A DNA stretch of 64,000 nt, from NCBI GenBank assembly GCA_021772835.1, contig JAJFLE010000036.1, positions 1 through 64,000 of the forward strand, read 5' to 3'. Below the pieces are notes generated by a model. The model was not told where the DNA came from, searched no databases, and saw nothing but the letters and a program-made list of their open reading frames with translations. The position numbers and the translations under genes were made by a program. How positions within the stretch are numbered: the stretch's first letter is position 1; every line of letters begins with the position of its first letter. Below are positions 54,057 through 64,000 of the stretch, in pieces. Source of the stretch: Mariprofundus sp. (GTDB lineage: Bacteria > Pseudomonadota > Zetaproteobacteria > Mariprofundales > Mariprofundaceae).

Positions 54057-54644
54057 TTAAAGCGCACCTTTGGTGCTCGGGATACCGGTCTGACGCGGAT
54101 CAGATTCAACGGCCATGCGCAGTGCGCGACCAAAGGCCTTGAACACCGTCTCAATGATATGATGGTTGTTTTTACCGCGAAGCGAATCGATATGCAGCGT
54201 AATGCGAGCATGATTACTCACAGCTTGAAAGAACTCTTTGAACAGATCGATATCAAATCCGCCAACGGTCTCTTTTGGGAAATCGATATGATATTCCAGC
54301 CCCGGGCGACCGGAGAAATCAAGCACAACGCGTGAAAGCGCCTCATCCAGTGGCACATAGGCATGTCCGTAACGCACGATACCGGACTTATCACCTATCG
54401 CATCACGCAGTGCTTCGCCCAGACATATGCCGATATCTTCAACGGTGTGGTGATCGTCAATCTCGCGATCACCTTTGGCATCCACCATCAAATCGACCAA
54501 CCCGTGGCGGGCAATCTGCTCCAGCATGTGATCAAGGAATGGGATTGAAGAATTCAATTCTGCCTTTCCGGTTCCATCCAGATCAAGACTCAGCTTGATC
54601 GAAGTTTCTTTGGTTGCACGTTCAATTGATGCATTTCGATTCAT
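54057..54644 (-). CDS. hisB: Imidazoleglycerol-phosphate dehydratase HisB (monofunctional)
   Basis: Dehydrates imidazole glycerol phosphate to imidazole acetol phosphate. Metal-binding histidine motifs [37 protein letters not shown] and [19 protein letters not shown] are all present. At 195 residues it lacks the phosphatase domain of enterobacterial HisB, so histidinol phosphatase must be a separate enzyme not in this window. The start overlaps hisC by 4 bp. Confidence 0.96.
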   Translation of the reverse strand: MNRNASIERATKETSIKLSLDLDGTGKAELNSSIPFLDHMLEQIARHGLVDLMVDAKGDREIDDHHTVEDIGICLGEALRDAIGDKSGIVRYGHAYVPLDEALSRVVLDFSGRPGLEYHIDFPKETVGGFDIDLFKEFFQAVSNHARITLHIDSLRGKNNHHIIETVFKAFGRALRMAVESDPRQTGIPSTKGAL

Positions 54645-55675
54645 GTCAGAATCTCCCGAAGTGCCGCCAGTAGCGCACTGTTTTCATCTTTGCTGCCAAT
54701 GGTAATACGCAGACACTGACCAAGCAGTCTGTCAGAACCATGCATATTCTTAATTAATATTCCAGCCTGCTTAAGTGATTCGAACACAGCATTCGCATCA
54801 GCAACTCTGACCAACAGAAAATTAGCCTGTGATGGAAATACCTGAATACCATCGATTTCAGCCAGTGCACTGGCCATGCGCTCACGCTCATCACGAATCT
54901 CAGCAGCCTGAGCTTCAAATATGTCAAAATGATCGAGCAAAAACGCAGCCGAAGCTTGCGTCAGAGCATTGATATTATAGGGCATACGCACTTTATTCAG
55001 CTGCGCGATAACTTCAGCATCACCAAGCACATAACCCATGCGCAACCCTGCCCAACCCACCTTGGAAAAAGTCTTCAGAACCATCACATTCGGTGAGATC
55101 AGGTAGTTATGCGTGCGTTCAGAGAACGGACCGTATGCTTCATCAATCACCAGAAAGCCACTAATGCCTCTGGCAATTTTCTCAACTCTGTCCTGCTTCC
55201 ATAAATTACCTGTTGGATTATTCGGACATGCGAGGAATGCAACTTCAGCCTTTTCGCGTGCACACACCTGCAGGAAATGCTCCTCTTTCATGGTGAAATC
55301 TTCAGCCAGAGGTACGGTTGCCACAGGGCGTTTCAACCACTGCGACACCAGATTATACATCACGAAAGTCGGTCCCGGTATAACACAGGTTCCAGGTACA
55401 GTAGCAATCAGAATCATCTGGATGATTTCATCGGACCCGTTACCAAGCAAAACCTGCTGCGGTTCTACACCCTCATGCTTGGCGATCTTTTTACGCAGCT
55501 CAAACATATCGGCATCCGGATAGCGATTGATATCCACCTTAGCCAGTTCTTTTAGCCATTTTTCGCGCAAACCATCCGGCATGGAGAAGGGGTTTTCCAT
55601 GGCGTCCAGTTTAATCATGCCGGAGCTATCCGGCACGTGGTAGGCCGCCAGAGCCTTGATATCGCCTCTGATCAT
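54641..55675 (-). CDS. hisC: Histidinol-phosphate aminotransferase HisC
   Basis: PLP class I/II aminotransferase that forms histidinol phosphate. Features: [15 protein letters not shown] (substrate-binding ENP), [31 protein letters not shown], and the PLP lysine in [19 protein letters not shown]. 344 residues, usual length. It overlaps hisD at one end (ATGA) and hisB at the other. Confidence 0.96.
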   Translation of the reverse strand: MIRGDIKALAAYHVPDSSGMIKLDAMENPFSMPDGLREKWLKELAKVDINRYPDADMFELRKKIAKHEGVEPQQVLLGNGSDEIIQMILIATVPGTCVIPGPTFVMYNLVSQWLKRPVATVPLAEDFTMKEEHFLQVCAREKAEVAFLACPNNPTGNLWKQDRVEKIARGISGFLVIDEAYGPFSERTHNYLISPNVMVLKTFSKVGWAGLRMGYVLGDAEVIAQLNKVRMPYNINALTQASAAFLLDHFDIFEAQAAEIRDERERMASALAEIDGIQVFPSQANFLLVRVADANAVFESLKQAGILIKNMHGSDRLLGQCLRITIGSKDENSALLAALREILT

Positions 55676-56973
55676 ACGCTGTCTTTCAAGCGCAGTTCAA
55701 GCGTCAGGGCATGCGCCTGCAAACCTTCGCGATGGGCAAGATGAGCGGCTGCAGGGCCGATTTTTTGCACGGCCTCACGCGTCGCACGAATCACACTGCT
55801 GCGTTTCTGAAAATCATAAACACCCAGCGGACTTGAGAAACGCGCCGTACGATTGGTCGGCAACACATGGTTAGGGCCTGCAATATAATCACCAAGCGCT
55901 TCCGGCACAAAGTGACCGATAAAGATCGCACCAGCATGTCTGATTGAAGGCAGAATTGCGTCCGGATTTTCCAGAGCCAGTTCCAGATGCTCAGGTGCAA
56001 TCACATTGACCACGTCAGCTGCTTCATCCAAGTTCTGCACATGAATCAGGGCTCCGTGTGTTTCCACTGATGCGCGTGCAATAGCTGCACGAGGCAGCAC
56101 GGCAAGGTGTGCCTCAATAGATTCCGCCACTTGCGCCAGCAGGTGTTTATCGGTGGAAATCAGAATGCTCTGGGCGGCTTCATCATGTTCAGCCTGGGAA
56201 AGAAAGTCCGCTGCAATCCAGGCCGGATTTCCACCATCGGCCACCACTACAATTTCGGATGGTCCGGCAATCATATCAATACCACAGGTGCCGAACACCT
56301 GTCGTTTGGCCGCGGCAACAAATTTATTGCCAGGGCCGACGATCTTGTCCACCGCAGGAATCGTTTCAGTGCCATAAGCCAGCGCTGCAACCGCCTGCGC
56401 ACCACCGACTGCAAAACCACGCTGCACGCCGGAGACGTATGCTGCTGCCAGCACCAGCTCATTCATTTCACCACCCGGCGTTGGCACCACCATGACGATC
56501 TCTTTTACACCGGCGACCACTGCAGGTACGGCATTCATCAACACGGATGAGGGATAAGCAGCCTTGCCACCGGGCACATACAGGCCTACCCGGTCCAGCG
56601 GCGTAATGCGCTGTCCCAAAGTCATACCGACACTGTCAGTATATTCCCAGTCTTCCTGCACCTGATGTTCGTGGTAAGCGCGAATACGATCAACAGCCAG
56701 CTGCAGTGATTCACGATCCATGTCAGAGACAGCATGCCAGGCCGCTTCCATGCGCTCACGGCTGATTTCAATGCTGTCGCCATCACAGGCCCAAGCATCA
56801 AAACGTTCGGTATATTCGCACAGCGCTGTGTTTCCGCGTGCTTTGACATTGGCGAGGATATCGGCAACCAGTCCCTGCACATCTTCGCCGGTGTCGGCCT
56901 CACGAGCCAATAGTGCATCCAGTTTGTCGGTGAAACCGTCTTGTTGTGAATCAAGTCTAAGAATTTTACTCAT
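55672..56973 (-). CDS. hisD: Histidinol dehydrogenase HisD
   Basis: Zinc- and NAD-dependent enzyme that carries out the last two oxidations from histidinol to histidine. Signatures: [53 protein letters not shown], and [10 protein letters not shown]. 433 residues, normal. It lies 11 bp behind hisG. Confidence 0.97.
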   Translation of the reverse strand: MSKILRLDSQQDGFTDKLDALLAREADTGEDVQGLVADILANVKARGNTALCEYTERFDAWACDGDSIEISRERMEAAWHAVSDMDRESLQLAVDRIRAYHEHQVQEDWEYTDSVGMTLGQRITPLDRVGLYVPGGKAAYPSSVLMNAVPAVVAGVKEIVMVVPTPGGEMNELVLAAAYVSGVQRGFAVGGAQAVAALAYGTETIPAVDKIVGPGNKFVAAAKRQVFGTCGIDMIAGPSEIVVVADGGNPAWIAADFLSQAEHDEAAQSILISTDKHLLAQVAESIEAHLAVLPRAAIARASVETHGALIHVQNLDEAADVVNVIAPEHLELALENPDAILPSIRHAGAIFIGHFVPEALGDYIAGPNHVLPTNRTARFSSPLGVYDFQKRSSVIRATREAVQKIGPAAAHLAHREGLQAHALTLELRLKDSV

Positions 56974-56984
56974 ATCCGTTTCCC

Positions 56985-57653
56985 TTAACCGTTCTCAGAC
57001 TGATCAACAGCCTGACGTAACTTTTCAATAATGGGTTGCATCTGGGCTTTGCGTGTCGCAAAACTTGCGGGATTTGCAATCAAGCGACTGGAGATATCAC
57101 ACAGGGTAGTCTCCTCAATCAATCCGTTTGCCCTGAGTGTGCCGCCGGTTTCCACCAGATCGACAATGCGCTCGGCCATATCTACCAACGGTGCCAATTC
57201 CATGGATCCGTAGAGATGAATGATTTCGGCATGCACACCCTGCGCCAGATAATATTCACTGGCCAAATGATCGTATTTGGTTGCCACACGGATACGACTG
57301 CCTCGTTCCGGCGCGCCGCCTTCAACCAGTTCTTTCGGACCACACACACACAGACGACAGCGGCCAATCTTCAAATCCAGCGGCTCATACACATGAGGAC
57401 GATATTCCAGCAACGAATCACGCCCGGCAATGCCCAGATCAGCAGCACCCTGCTCCACATAGGTGCAGACATCGGCTGCACGGATAATCAGGAAACGTAC
57501 TGGTTGGCCGTCGAAACTGCCGTCCACCATCAATTTGCGTGTCGTTTGCACATCTTCAGCAGGTGTAAGGCCTGCCACAGCCAGCAGCGGCAATGTCTGT
57601 TCCAGAATGCGTCCCTTGGACAACGCAATCGTCAAAGGTCTTGTTTCAGCCAT
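56985..57653 (-). CDS. hisG: ATP phosphoribosyltransferase, short form HisG
   Basis: First and controlling step of histidine synthesis (ATP + PRPP to phosphoribosyl-ATP). The 222 residues ([56 protein letters not shown]) match the short type that lacks the C-terminal regulatory domain and needs HisZ for activity; no hisZ is in the window. The start overlaps the murA stop by 8 bp. Confidence 0.95.
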   Translation of the reverse strand: MAETRPLTIALSKGRILEQTLPLLAVAGLTPAEDVQTTRKLMVDGSFDGQPVRFLIIRAADVCTYVEQGAADLGIAGRDSLLEYRPHVYEPLDLKIGRCRLCVCGPKELVEGGAPERGSRIRVATKYDHLASEYYLAQGVHAEIIHLYGSMELAPLVDMAERIVDLVETGGTLRANGLIEETTLCDISSRLIANPASFATRKAQMQPIIEKLRQAVDQSENG

Positions 57654-58941
57654 CTAAACGGGCTCCCTGCATCCAGTTTTCACTTACACTGTGGCGTTTG
57701 ATGCGCGCGCCGAGTTTACTCAGTTTCTCTTCAATACGTTCGTAACCGCGATCAATGTGGTAAACGCGCGATACGGTTGTCTCGCCTTCGGCGGCAAGGG
57801 CAGCCAGCACGAGGGATGCAGAAGCACGCAAATCTGTGGCCATCACAGGTGCACCCTGGAGCCTCTCGCGGCCGGTCACGATTGCCGTGTTCCCATCAAG
57901 CCGGATATTGGCACCCATGCGTGCCAGCTCCTGCACATGCATGAAGCGATTCTCAAAAATTGTTTCACGCACCACACTGGTTCCATCGGCCAGTGTCATC
58001 AGTGCCATAAACTGAGCCTGCAAATCAGTAGGAAAACCCGGATGAGGCAGGGTGTGAATATCTACGGCCTTCAAGCGGCCATTGGCCTTGCAACGAATAA
58101 AATCTGCGCCGGTTTCAACTGTGCAGCCGGTGTCTCTCACACGTGCCAGAAACGCCTCCAGCATGGATGGACCCACATCGGTCACGGTGACATCGCCACC
58201 GGTAATCAGGCCCGCTGCCAGATAGGTGGCCGCTTCTATACGGTCGGCAATGGTGATCATTTCACCACCATTCAAACGCGCTACACCCTCAATAACAATA
58301 CGGTTGCTGCCATCACCTTCGATTTTTGCACCCAGTGCCCGCAGCGATCCAGCCAGATTGACGATTTCCGGTTCACGAGCTGCGTTATCGAGCACCGTCA
58401 CTCCGCGTGCAAGCACTGCGGCCATCATCAGATTTTCAGTACCCGTCACAGTCACCTGATCAAATACTATATGTGCTCCGGTTAATCCTTTAGGTGCACG
58501 GGCGACAATATCGCCCTGCTCCACATCAATCTCGGCACCCATCGCTTCCAGACCTTTCAGGTGCATATCAATAGGGCGCGCTCCGATAGCACAGCCACCG
58601 GGCAGACTCACCTTGGCCTGACCAAAACGGGCCAGCAGTGGCCCGAGCACCAGTGATGACGCGCGCATGGTTTTCACCAGCTCATACGGTGCCTCGGATT
58701 TACTTGCCGTACGTGTATCCACATGCAGACAATGCTGATCATCATAAGAGACCTCTGCACCCTGCCAGGCCAGCAGCGTCATCATCGTGGAGATATCTTT
58801 CAAATGCGGGATACGGCGATAGGTCACCGGACCATCGACAAGAATAGCCGCCGCCAACAGTGGCAGTGCAGCATTTTTTGCTCCACTGGCCTCAACTGTA
58901 CCGGACAGAATTTCTCCGCCCTGAATAATAATTTTATCCAT
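57646..58941 (-). CDS. murA: UDP-N-acetylglucosamine 1-carboxyvinyltransferase
   Basis: First committed enzyme of peptidoglycan synthesis: adds enolpyruvate from PEP to UDP-GlcNAc. The N-terminal [23 protein letters not shown] holds the conserved Lys-Asn; the catalytic cysteine is in [17 protein letters not shown], so a fosfomycin-sensitive Cys form. 431 residues, a little longer at the C-terminus than E. coli MurA (419). It heads the his operon, which links cell-wall and histidine genes in this lineage. Confidence 0.96.
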   Translation of the reverse strand: MDKIIIQGGEILSGTVEASGAKNAALPLLAAAILVDGPVTYRRIPHLKDISTMMTLLAWQGAEVSYDDQHCLHVDTRTASKSEAPYELVKTMRASSLVLGPLLARFGQAKVSLPGGCAIGARPIDMHLKGLEAMGAEIDVEQGDIVARAPKGLTGAHIVFDQVTVTGTENLMMAAVLARGVTVLDNAAREPEIVNLAGSLRALGAKIEGDGSNRIVIEGVARLNGGEMITIADRIEAATYLAAGLITGGDVTVTDVGPSMLEAFLARVRDTGCTVETGADFIRCKANGRLKAVDIHTLPHPGFPTDLQAQFMALMTLADGTSVVRETIFENRFMHVQELARMGANIRLDGNTAIVTGRERLQGAPVMATDLRASASLVLAALAAEGETTVSRVYHIDRGYERIEEKLSKLGARIKRHSVSENWMQGARLDG

Positions 58942-59073
58942 AGAATACCTGCACCATAAAGGAAACGAACGCTAGCCGCTCAACCGCAAGGGAACAATGT
59001 TTAGAAACCCTTCCCTGCAACACAGAACGTAGAAACGAAGCTATCACTTATCCTCGGGACAGGCGCGAATTGA

Positions 59074-60942
59074 TCAATACTGTTCCTCTTCGCCCCACAT
59101 AGAGCGATCAAACATCAGTGACCGGTTCCTGCCCTGCTCCTTGGCCTGATAAAGCGCGATATCAGCATATTTCACAGCAGCCCAGAACCCCTCATTATCT
59201 CCGGGAAAGAGTGCAATACCAACAGAGAGTGTCTTTTTCAGCGGCCCCTGCGGCGTCTGGAATTGAGCGGCCTCCATTCCCATACGAATGCGCTCGGCCA
59301 ACTCCATGCAACCCTTTGCATCCGTATCCGGCAACAACACCAGAAACTCTTCACCGCCAAAGCGAATGACCAGATCGGAAGTGCGAACGGCTTCCTTAAG
59401 CAGTGTGGCCAAGCCTTTGATCACCTGATCTCCAACATCGTGCCCATAGTTGTCGTTGACCTGCTTGAAAAAATCGACGTCGCACATCAACACACCCAAG
59501 GTTGTACCCTGGCGCACCGTGTTTGCAGCCAGCACCTCGATGTAATCTTCCAGAAAGCGGCGGTTGTAGAGGCCAGTCATCGGATCGCGCATGGCAGTTT
59601 CCTTCAGCGACTGCATCAACTGGCGCGCCTCTATCACAGGCGCCGCCTCTTTGAGATAAATGTTCGCCGTCTGTCCAATGTCGGGGTGGCGCTTGAACTC
59701 CTCATCCGACATCACGATCTGAAGCATTCCGCCCACCCGACCGGAGAGCATCATAGGGATGCAGACATGCACGAGCTCGCCTCGACCCTTGGTATTGCCA
59801 CAGAAACGACTGCAGATATGCGGATTATCGATACTGGATACGCAGCTGGCCGTTCGCTTCGCCCGGCATGCGTCCGAATTAATCAAAATATCCTGATCGC
59901 ACCAGAGCTCACCCTTTCTCTCTACGCCCTCGACAAACACCGCCGTCATGGCCTTACCGTCATCCTCGACACGATAAAACGAAAAATGACGCAGGCCGAA
60001 ATGGTCACTTAGCACACGGCGAATGCGGATAAAGATCTCATCCAGATCCAGATCATTCTCAATCGCCTGCTTAAAGCGGGCTGCACCAACCATCTCATCA
60101 ACCACATGCACCGTATGAGTCAGCAGATTTTCCCCTTCCGCCTTGAAACTAAGGTCGCCGAGCGAGCCTATTGAAGTGGATATCCTCCCCATACTGTGCT
60201 CCAGCGTATCCATCAGGCTATTGGTCTGCTTGGCAATATCACCAATTTCATCACTGCTGGTTGTCTCGATCCTGCCAGAGAAATCACCCTTCTCTGCATC
60301 TCGAACCACAACACGCATATTTTCAGCCGTACGAACCATAGGCCTGAAGAGCCGCTTGAGGAAATAACCCAGAAAAAGAGCAAATACCAACAGCAGTCCG
60401 ACGATGGGCAGAATCGCAAACACCTCCGATCGTTTCATCGCCTCAAGCGAAAAACCAAGCGTCACCGCCCCGTTGATAGTGCCTTCGGGCACATCGTGAC
60501 ACTGCATGCAGTTCAGTGCGCCGCCACTGCTGGCAACATACGGGATCGTAATGCGATAGACAGAAGTATCATTCAGCTCCACAACGGTCTCTTCCCACTG
60601 GCCGGTCGCAAGAACCCGCTTCTCCATCTCCAACTTGGCCAGCTCTCCGCTTTTTCCCGGGCCGAACTGATGAATTACAGGCTCCCCTCGCAAAATACGT
60701 ACATCCACCAGCCCTGGAATGGTCCGCATACGTTTAAACAGCGCCTCCCGCTCCTCAATCACACCTGCCCGCATCTGCTCGGTAAGCGTGATGCGCAGCA
60801 TCTCGGCAGCCATGCGGCCCTGCTCACGTATGGTATTCAGAGAAAAATAATTGAACGACTGAATCGTCACCACGGAGAAAATTACGATAAGGACGAACGA
60901 ACTTGCCACAGTAAACCATAAACTTTTCTTTTGTAGTGTCAT
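59074..60942 (-). CDS. Diguanylate cyclase with periplasmic CXXCH haem motif, HAMP and GAF domains
   Basis: A 622-residue membrane protein. Membrane segments at ~9-30 and ~175-195 flank a periplasmic sensor with CMQCHD (C145, C148, H149), a c-type haem attachment site. HAMP follows (~197-250), then a GAF-like domain (~290-450) with four cysteines spaced CX7CX9CX3C (ACRAKRTASC...HICSRFC), then a GGDEF domain with DPMTGLYNRRFLEDY, GGEEF (FGGEEFLVLLPD) and an RTSD I-site five residues before it. It should make c-di-GMP in response to a redox or ligand signal. ATG at 60942 has GGGAG upstream. Single gene, divergent from thrB. Confidence 0.92.
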   Translation of the reverse strand: MTLQKKSLWFTVASSFVLIVIFSVVTIQSFNYFSLNTIREQGRMAAEMLRITLTEQMRAGVIEEREALFKRMRTIPGLVDVRILRGEPVIHQFGPGKSGELAKLEMEKRVLATGQWEETVVELNDTSVYRITIPYVASSGGALNCMQCHDVPEGTINGAVTLGFSLEAMKRSEVFAILPIVGLLLVFALFLGYFLKRLFRPMVRTAENMRVVVRDAEKGDFSGRIETTSSDEIGDIAKQTNSLMDTLEHSMGRISTSIGSLGDLSFKAEGENLLTHTVHVVDEMVGAARFKQAIENDLDLDEIFIRIRRVLSDHFGLRHFSFYRVEDDGKAMTAVFVEGVERKGELWCDQDILINSDACRAKRTASCVSSIDNPHICSRFCGNTKGRGELVHVCIPMMLSGRVGGMLQIVMSDEEFKRHPDIGQTANIYLKEAAPVIEARQLMQSLKETAMRDPMTGLYNRRFLEDYIEVLAANTVRQGTTLGVLMCDVDFFKQVNDNYGHDVGDQVIKGLATLLKEAVRTSDLVIRFGGEEFLVLLPDTDAKGCMELAERIRMGMEAAQFQTPQGPLKKTLSVGIALFPGDNEGFWAAVKYADIALYQAKEQGRNRSLMFDRSMWGEEEQY

Positions 60943-61120
60943 CCTGTCTCCCTCCGCTCTTTACCGACACACACCCAGCATCGAATACCCTATAATATGA
61001 CAAAGGTGTTAAATATATATCGATCCAATGGATGCGAACTTAAATCACGCAGAAATAAACCATTCCACCCTGCGGCTCATGGATGACATTTATTCTGTCC
61101 ATCAGCTAGGCTTGCCGCCT

Positions 61121-62065
61121 ATGTCCGTATACACAGAACTTTCATCATCTGATATCAATGCAATTCTTGCGCATTATAACATTGGCACGCTGACTTCATT
61201 TGAAGGCATCGCTGCCGGCATTGAAAACAGTAACTTCTTCATCAACACAGAAGGCCATGCCGATGCAGGCCGCTTCGTACTGACCATTTTTGAACGCCTG
61301 AATGCAACGGAATTGCCCTGGTTCATGCGCCTGATGCGCCATCTTGCACATAACGAGCTGCCCTGTCCTGACGTCATGCAACGTGAGGATGGCTCGCTGC
61401 TGTTTGAAGTGCACGGTAAGCAGGGTTGCATTGTTTCCTGCCTCAAGGGTAAAACGCTGGATGAACTGAATCAGGTTCAGTTGCACTCTTCGGGAGAATC
61501 TCTGGCGCGGCTGCATCTGGCTGGTTCTGATTTTGATGAACACAGAGACAACCCGACTGGCCCCAACTGGTTGTCTGAAAAGATTGGCGAAGTCCTGGAA
61601 AAAACCAACTCGGTTTACGGCGCTGAAGCAGGTCGACTACTCATCAGCGAGCTGGATTTCCAAAACAGCTGTGCATGGGACTCTCTGCCACGCGGTGTGA
61701 TTCACGGCGACCTGTTCGTCGACAACATCCTGTTCGAAGGCGAAAAAGCCTCCGGCATCATAGACTTCTATTACGCCCACACAGCCCCCTATGCGATGGA
61801 CATCGCAATCACGCTCAATGCCCAGGCCGTACTGCTCGGCGATTGTGATCAGGATCGCATCGGTGCATTTATGGCAGGTTATGAAAGCCTGCGTCCACTG
61901 CAGGAAGATGAACGCGAAGCTTTGCCCCTACTACTCAGACTTGGCGCCCTGCGTTTCTGGGTTTCACGCCTGTTTGACGCTCTCTTCCCGCGCGGTGGCG
62001 CCATGACCCAGACCAAAGACCCGGAAGAGTACCGCCGCAAACTGATGTTCCATCGTCATGCGTAG
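61121..62065 (+). CDS. thrB: Homoserine kinase, APH-fold type (ThrB)
   Basis: Phosphorylates homoserine to O-phosphohomoserine, the substrate of threonine synthase. The protein has the aminoglycoside-phosphotransferase fold: IAAGIENSNFFINT, the catalytic loop RGVIHGDLFVDNILF, and GIIDFYYAH (metal Asp). The track starts at 61028; family members begin MSVYT, so I chose the ATG at 61121 (314 residues). The phosphohomoserine made here could feed the riboswitch-controlled threonine-synthase-like enzyme at 20318. Confidence 0.92.
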   Translation: MSVYTELSSSDINAILAHYNIGTLTSFEGIAAGIENSNFFINTEGHADAGRFVLTIFERLNATELPWFMRLMRHLAHNELPCPDVMQREDGSLLFEVHGKQGCIVSCLKGKTLDELNQVQLHSSGESLARLHLAGSDFDEHRDNPTGPNWLSEKIGEVLEKTNSVYGAEAGRLLISELDFQNSCAWDSLPRGVIHGDLFVDNILFEGEKASGIIDFYYAHTAPYAMDIAITLNAQAVLLGDCDQDRIGAFMAGYESLRPLQEDEREALPLLLRLGALRFWVSRLFDALFPRGGAMTQTKDPEEYRRKLMFHRHA

Positions 62066-62517
62066 ATGAGGTATTGAACGGCCATAACAATCATGTCTCT
62101 GTTACAACTACAATGCCTCTGGCCCCTTGTAAGCCATAAAGGACCACCGATGCTCCGAACAGGATCAAAAGAACATACAAACAAAGCATTGCCAATCAAT
62201 TAGCGCAGCACTTGTCCAACGTGCAACGCTGCCATGCTGCCATGCTACTGGATCGCGGGTATACATATGGTCCAGGCGCAAAAAAACAGGTTCGGGATAC
62301 GGTGCATGTTCAACAGGACTATACGATTAACTGCTCATGTCAGCAGAGACTACCGGCCAAATCCAGCCTGCTTCGGCAAGCAGATATCCACATTTGGCAC
62401 ACAGTATGCTTTGCAAGATACAGGGGTGCAAAGACCAGCGGGACAAGGAGGTTCTATGGCCCATCTGACAATGCGGCACATTCAACACCGCCTGTTTCTA
62501 TTGCTAAAAGAAACTGC
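62066..62517. other. Intergenic stretch without a credible gene
   Basis: The 452 bp between thrB and the kinase show no terminator with T-tract, no RNA structure and no recognisable protein. The plus frame of the downstream kinase is open back to 62140, but its translation (MLLDRGYTYGPGAKKQ...) has no resemblance I can name, and no ribosome site was found. Confidence 0.45.
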
Positions 62518-64000
62518 ATGATGCCCACCAGGCATGGAACACACTTAACTTCGGGCGGCATGGAAGCGTTACAGATTCGATTCGAGCAGGTGAGTCTGCT
62601 CTACAGGCCCACGATCAGTGTTGCCATTGGTTATGGGCTGGCTGCAAGCCTTGTTGCCCTTGTCCAATGGACAGTCATTGATCACACCGTGATTCTCACA
62701 TGGCTGGCTTGCATGGGACTGGTTATTGCCGGGCGCGTATTAAGCTTTATAAGTTTCCAACGCAACGAACCCGATCTTCATGATATCAAAAGATGGGAAC
62801 AACTGTTTTTAACAGGATCTATAGCTGCCGGACTTGTCTGGGGATCTGCCGGTATATGGTTGTTTCCACATGGCTATTTTGAGTATCAGATTCTTACACT
62901 GCTTGCCCTTGTAGGCCTGAGCGCTGGCGGGGTTACAACACTTTCAGCCCTGCGACTGCCAATTTTCATCTTTTTAGCCCTGTTAATGACTCCAGTTACA
63001 ATCCACTTCTTTGTTGAATACAATGACATATCCACTGCAGTTGGCGGCATGATGATTGTATATACGGCGTTCCTGGCAAGCAGCGCGTATCAATCCTACA
63101 AGAATCATTTAGAAAACATCACTCTGAGAATCGAAAGTATCAATAGAGAGTCGCATATACGAGAAACAGAAAAAAGACTGCTTCAAACACAACGCATTGC
63201 CCATCTGGGTGGCTGGGAGTGGAACTTTGAGAATAAGGATCTGTATTGGTCTGATGAGACCTACCGGATCTTTGGCCTGCAGCCCGGAGACATAGAACCG
63301 AGTTATGAAGCCTACATTGCATTGATTCATCCCGATGATCGCAAAAAGGTACAGCATGCTGTTAAAAAAGCGGTAGAAGAATGCACTGCCTTTCACGCAA
63401 GTCACCGTATCGTCCTGGCTGGACAGGTCGAACGCTTTGTCAACCAGGAAGGAGAGATACACGTAAGTGACACAGGACAAGCTATGCGCATGACCGGAAC
63501 TATTCATGACATTACCGAACACACGAAACTCGAAGAACAGCTGCTGCAGTCACAAAAAATGGAGGCTGTTGGCACGCTGGTTGGTGGCATTGCCCATGAC
63601 TTCAACAACATACTGGCTGGCATGGCCGGAAACCTTTACCTGGCCAAAAAAAACGCACAGGAACCCGATGTGCAGAAAAAGCTCGCTCGCATTGAACAGC
63701 TGTCATTGCGAGCCGCGGATTTGATTAAACAGCTGATGACTTTTGCACGTAAGGACAGAGTCATGATGAAGTCGCTTGCATTGGCACCGTTTTTTAAGGA
63801 AGTGCTAAAGTTACTCCGCTCATCCATACCTGAAAATATAGAAATTTATCCGTCCCTGTGCAGCGAATCGTTGCAAATTGATGGTGATGAGACCCAGCTG
63901 CATCAGTTGCTGATGAACTTGGTCAACAACGCTCGTGATGCGGTTGAAGATGAAGATGAACCATATATCAAGATTAAGCTTGAAGCCTGCAACGCTGATG
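62518..64000 (+). CDS. PAS-domain sensor histidine kinase, 5' part (runs off window)
   Basis: Absent from the ORF track because there is no stop before base 64000; the frame is open for 494 codons. Order: an N-terminal region EALQIRFEQVSLLYRP, about six hydrophobic segments (TISVAIGYGLAASLVALV; AAGLVWGSAGIWLF; LTLLALVGLSAGGVTTLSAL; IFIFLALLMTPVTIHFF), a PAS domain (RIAHLGGWEWNFENKDLYWSDETYRIFGL), then the kinase core with phospho-His in VGGIAHDFNNILAGMAG and an N box LLMNLVNNARDAV at the edge. The start is uncertain: ATG at 62518, 62521 or 62560. The ligand is unknown. The H-box resembles that of the hybrid kinase at 48245. Confidence 0.85.
   Translation, partial: MMPTRHGTHLTSGGMEALQIRFEQVSLLYRPTISVAIGYGLAASLVALVQWTVIDHTVILTWLACMGLVIAGRVLSFISFQRNEPDLHDIKRWEQLFLTGSIAAGLVWGSAGIWLFPHGYFEYQILTLLALVGLSAGGVTTLSALRLPIFIFLALLMTPVTIHFFVEYNDISTAVGGMMIVYTAFLASSAYQSYKNHLENITLRIESINRESHIRETEKRLLQTQRIAHLGGWEWNFENKDLYWSDETYRIFGLQPGDIEPSYEAYIALIHPDDRKKVQHAVKKAVEECTAFHASHRIVLAGQVERFVNQEGEIHVSDTGQAMRMTGTIHDITEHTKLEEQLLQSQKMEAVGTLVGGIAHDFNNILAGMAGNLYLAKKNAQEPDVQKKLARIEQLSLRAADLIKQLMTFARKDRVMMKSLALAPFFKEVLKLLRSSIPENIEIYPSLCSESLQIDGDETQLHQLLMNLVNNARDAVEDEDEPYIKIKLEACNAD

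Noticed and set aside
57691-58485. 264-aa plus-strand ORF opposite murA
   Set aside because: Shadow of a conserved gene; His/Cys-rich composition is typical of antisense frames in this sequence.
62234-62521. 95-aa ORF before the terminal kinase
   Set aside because: No ribosome site and unusual composition; the frame overlaps another open frame and has no recognisable features.

Overview
The window is chromosomal DNA of a Gram-negative bacterium: it carries LspA, two TonB-dependent receptors, lipoprotein and periplasmic sensor genes, GlnD, RssA-type patatin and HtpX. Gene density is high, with many ATGA-type overlaps. The gene mix (proteobacterial housekeeping operons, assimilatory sulfate reduction with an APS-type CysH, haem- and redox-linked signalling) would fit a marine or iron-oxidising proteobacterium such as a Zetaproteobacterium (Mariprofundus-like). 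That placement is inference from gene content only and is tentative. I saw no rRNA, tRNA, CRISPR array or intact insertion sequence.

Layout. 1-2.2 kb (+): thioesterase fragment, then glycerophosphodiesterase and a short GlpD. 2.4-9.2 kb (-): ffh, rpsP, rimM, trmD, speA (rplS is missing from its usual place), then rhlE and a small [2Fe-2S] protein. 9.3-21.8 kb (-): a long sulfur-assimilation cluster headed by a SAM-I riboswitch with its own terminator. In transcription order it holds a threonine-synthase-like enzyme, a MoaD/ThiS-like sulfur carrier ending in GGC, a NIL-domain protein, cysteine synthase, a MoeB/ThiF activating enzyme, a sulfite reductase fused to TusA, a radical-SAM/SLC13 transporter fusion, cysH, cysD and cysN, closed by a UUCG-loop terminator. 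22.3-26.5 kb: Mrp, two tandem YqhA-type membrane proteins, a small inverted-repeat element, and a DsrE2-TusA-methyltransferase operon. 26.5-35.4 kb (-): an unknown membrane protein, then mutS, a DUF4156 lipoprotein, glnD, a patatin, a MurU-like enzyme, YaiI and a HIT protein as one tight run. 35.4-41.5 kb: remains of a mobile element, then lspA and an EamA transporter (+), lon (-), htpX and a CinA-domain protein (+). 41.5-51.5 kb (-): YfiR, a hybrid histidine kinase with a YfiN-like periplasmic region, two TonB receptors, and the complete three-gene AmmeMemoRadiSam set. 51.7-58.9 kb (-): murA-hisG-hisD-hisC-hisB-hisH-hisA-hisF. 59-64 kb: a diguanylate cyclase with a periplasmic CXXCH haem motif, homoserine kinase (+), and the first part of a PAS histidine kinase (+) that the ORF track omits because it runs off the edge.

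The most interesting unit is the sulfur cluster. Sulfate would be imported (possibly by the fused SLC13 domain), activated by CysDN, reduced by the APS-type CysH and by Sir-TusA, and loaded as a thiocarboxylate on the small carrier by the MoeB-like enzyme for cysteine and/or homocysteine synthesis, all under SAM control. Two kinds of non-coding repeat decorate this region: arrays of hairpins whose stems differ but whose loops recur, and long imperfect palindromes of the accGCGGAG...CTCCGCggt type.
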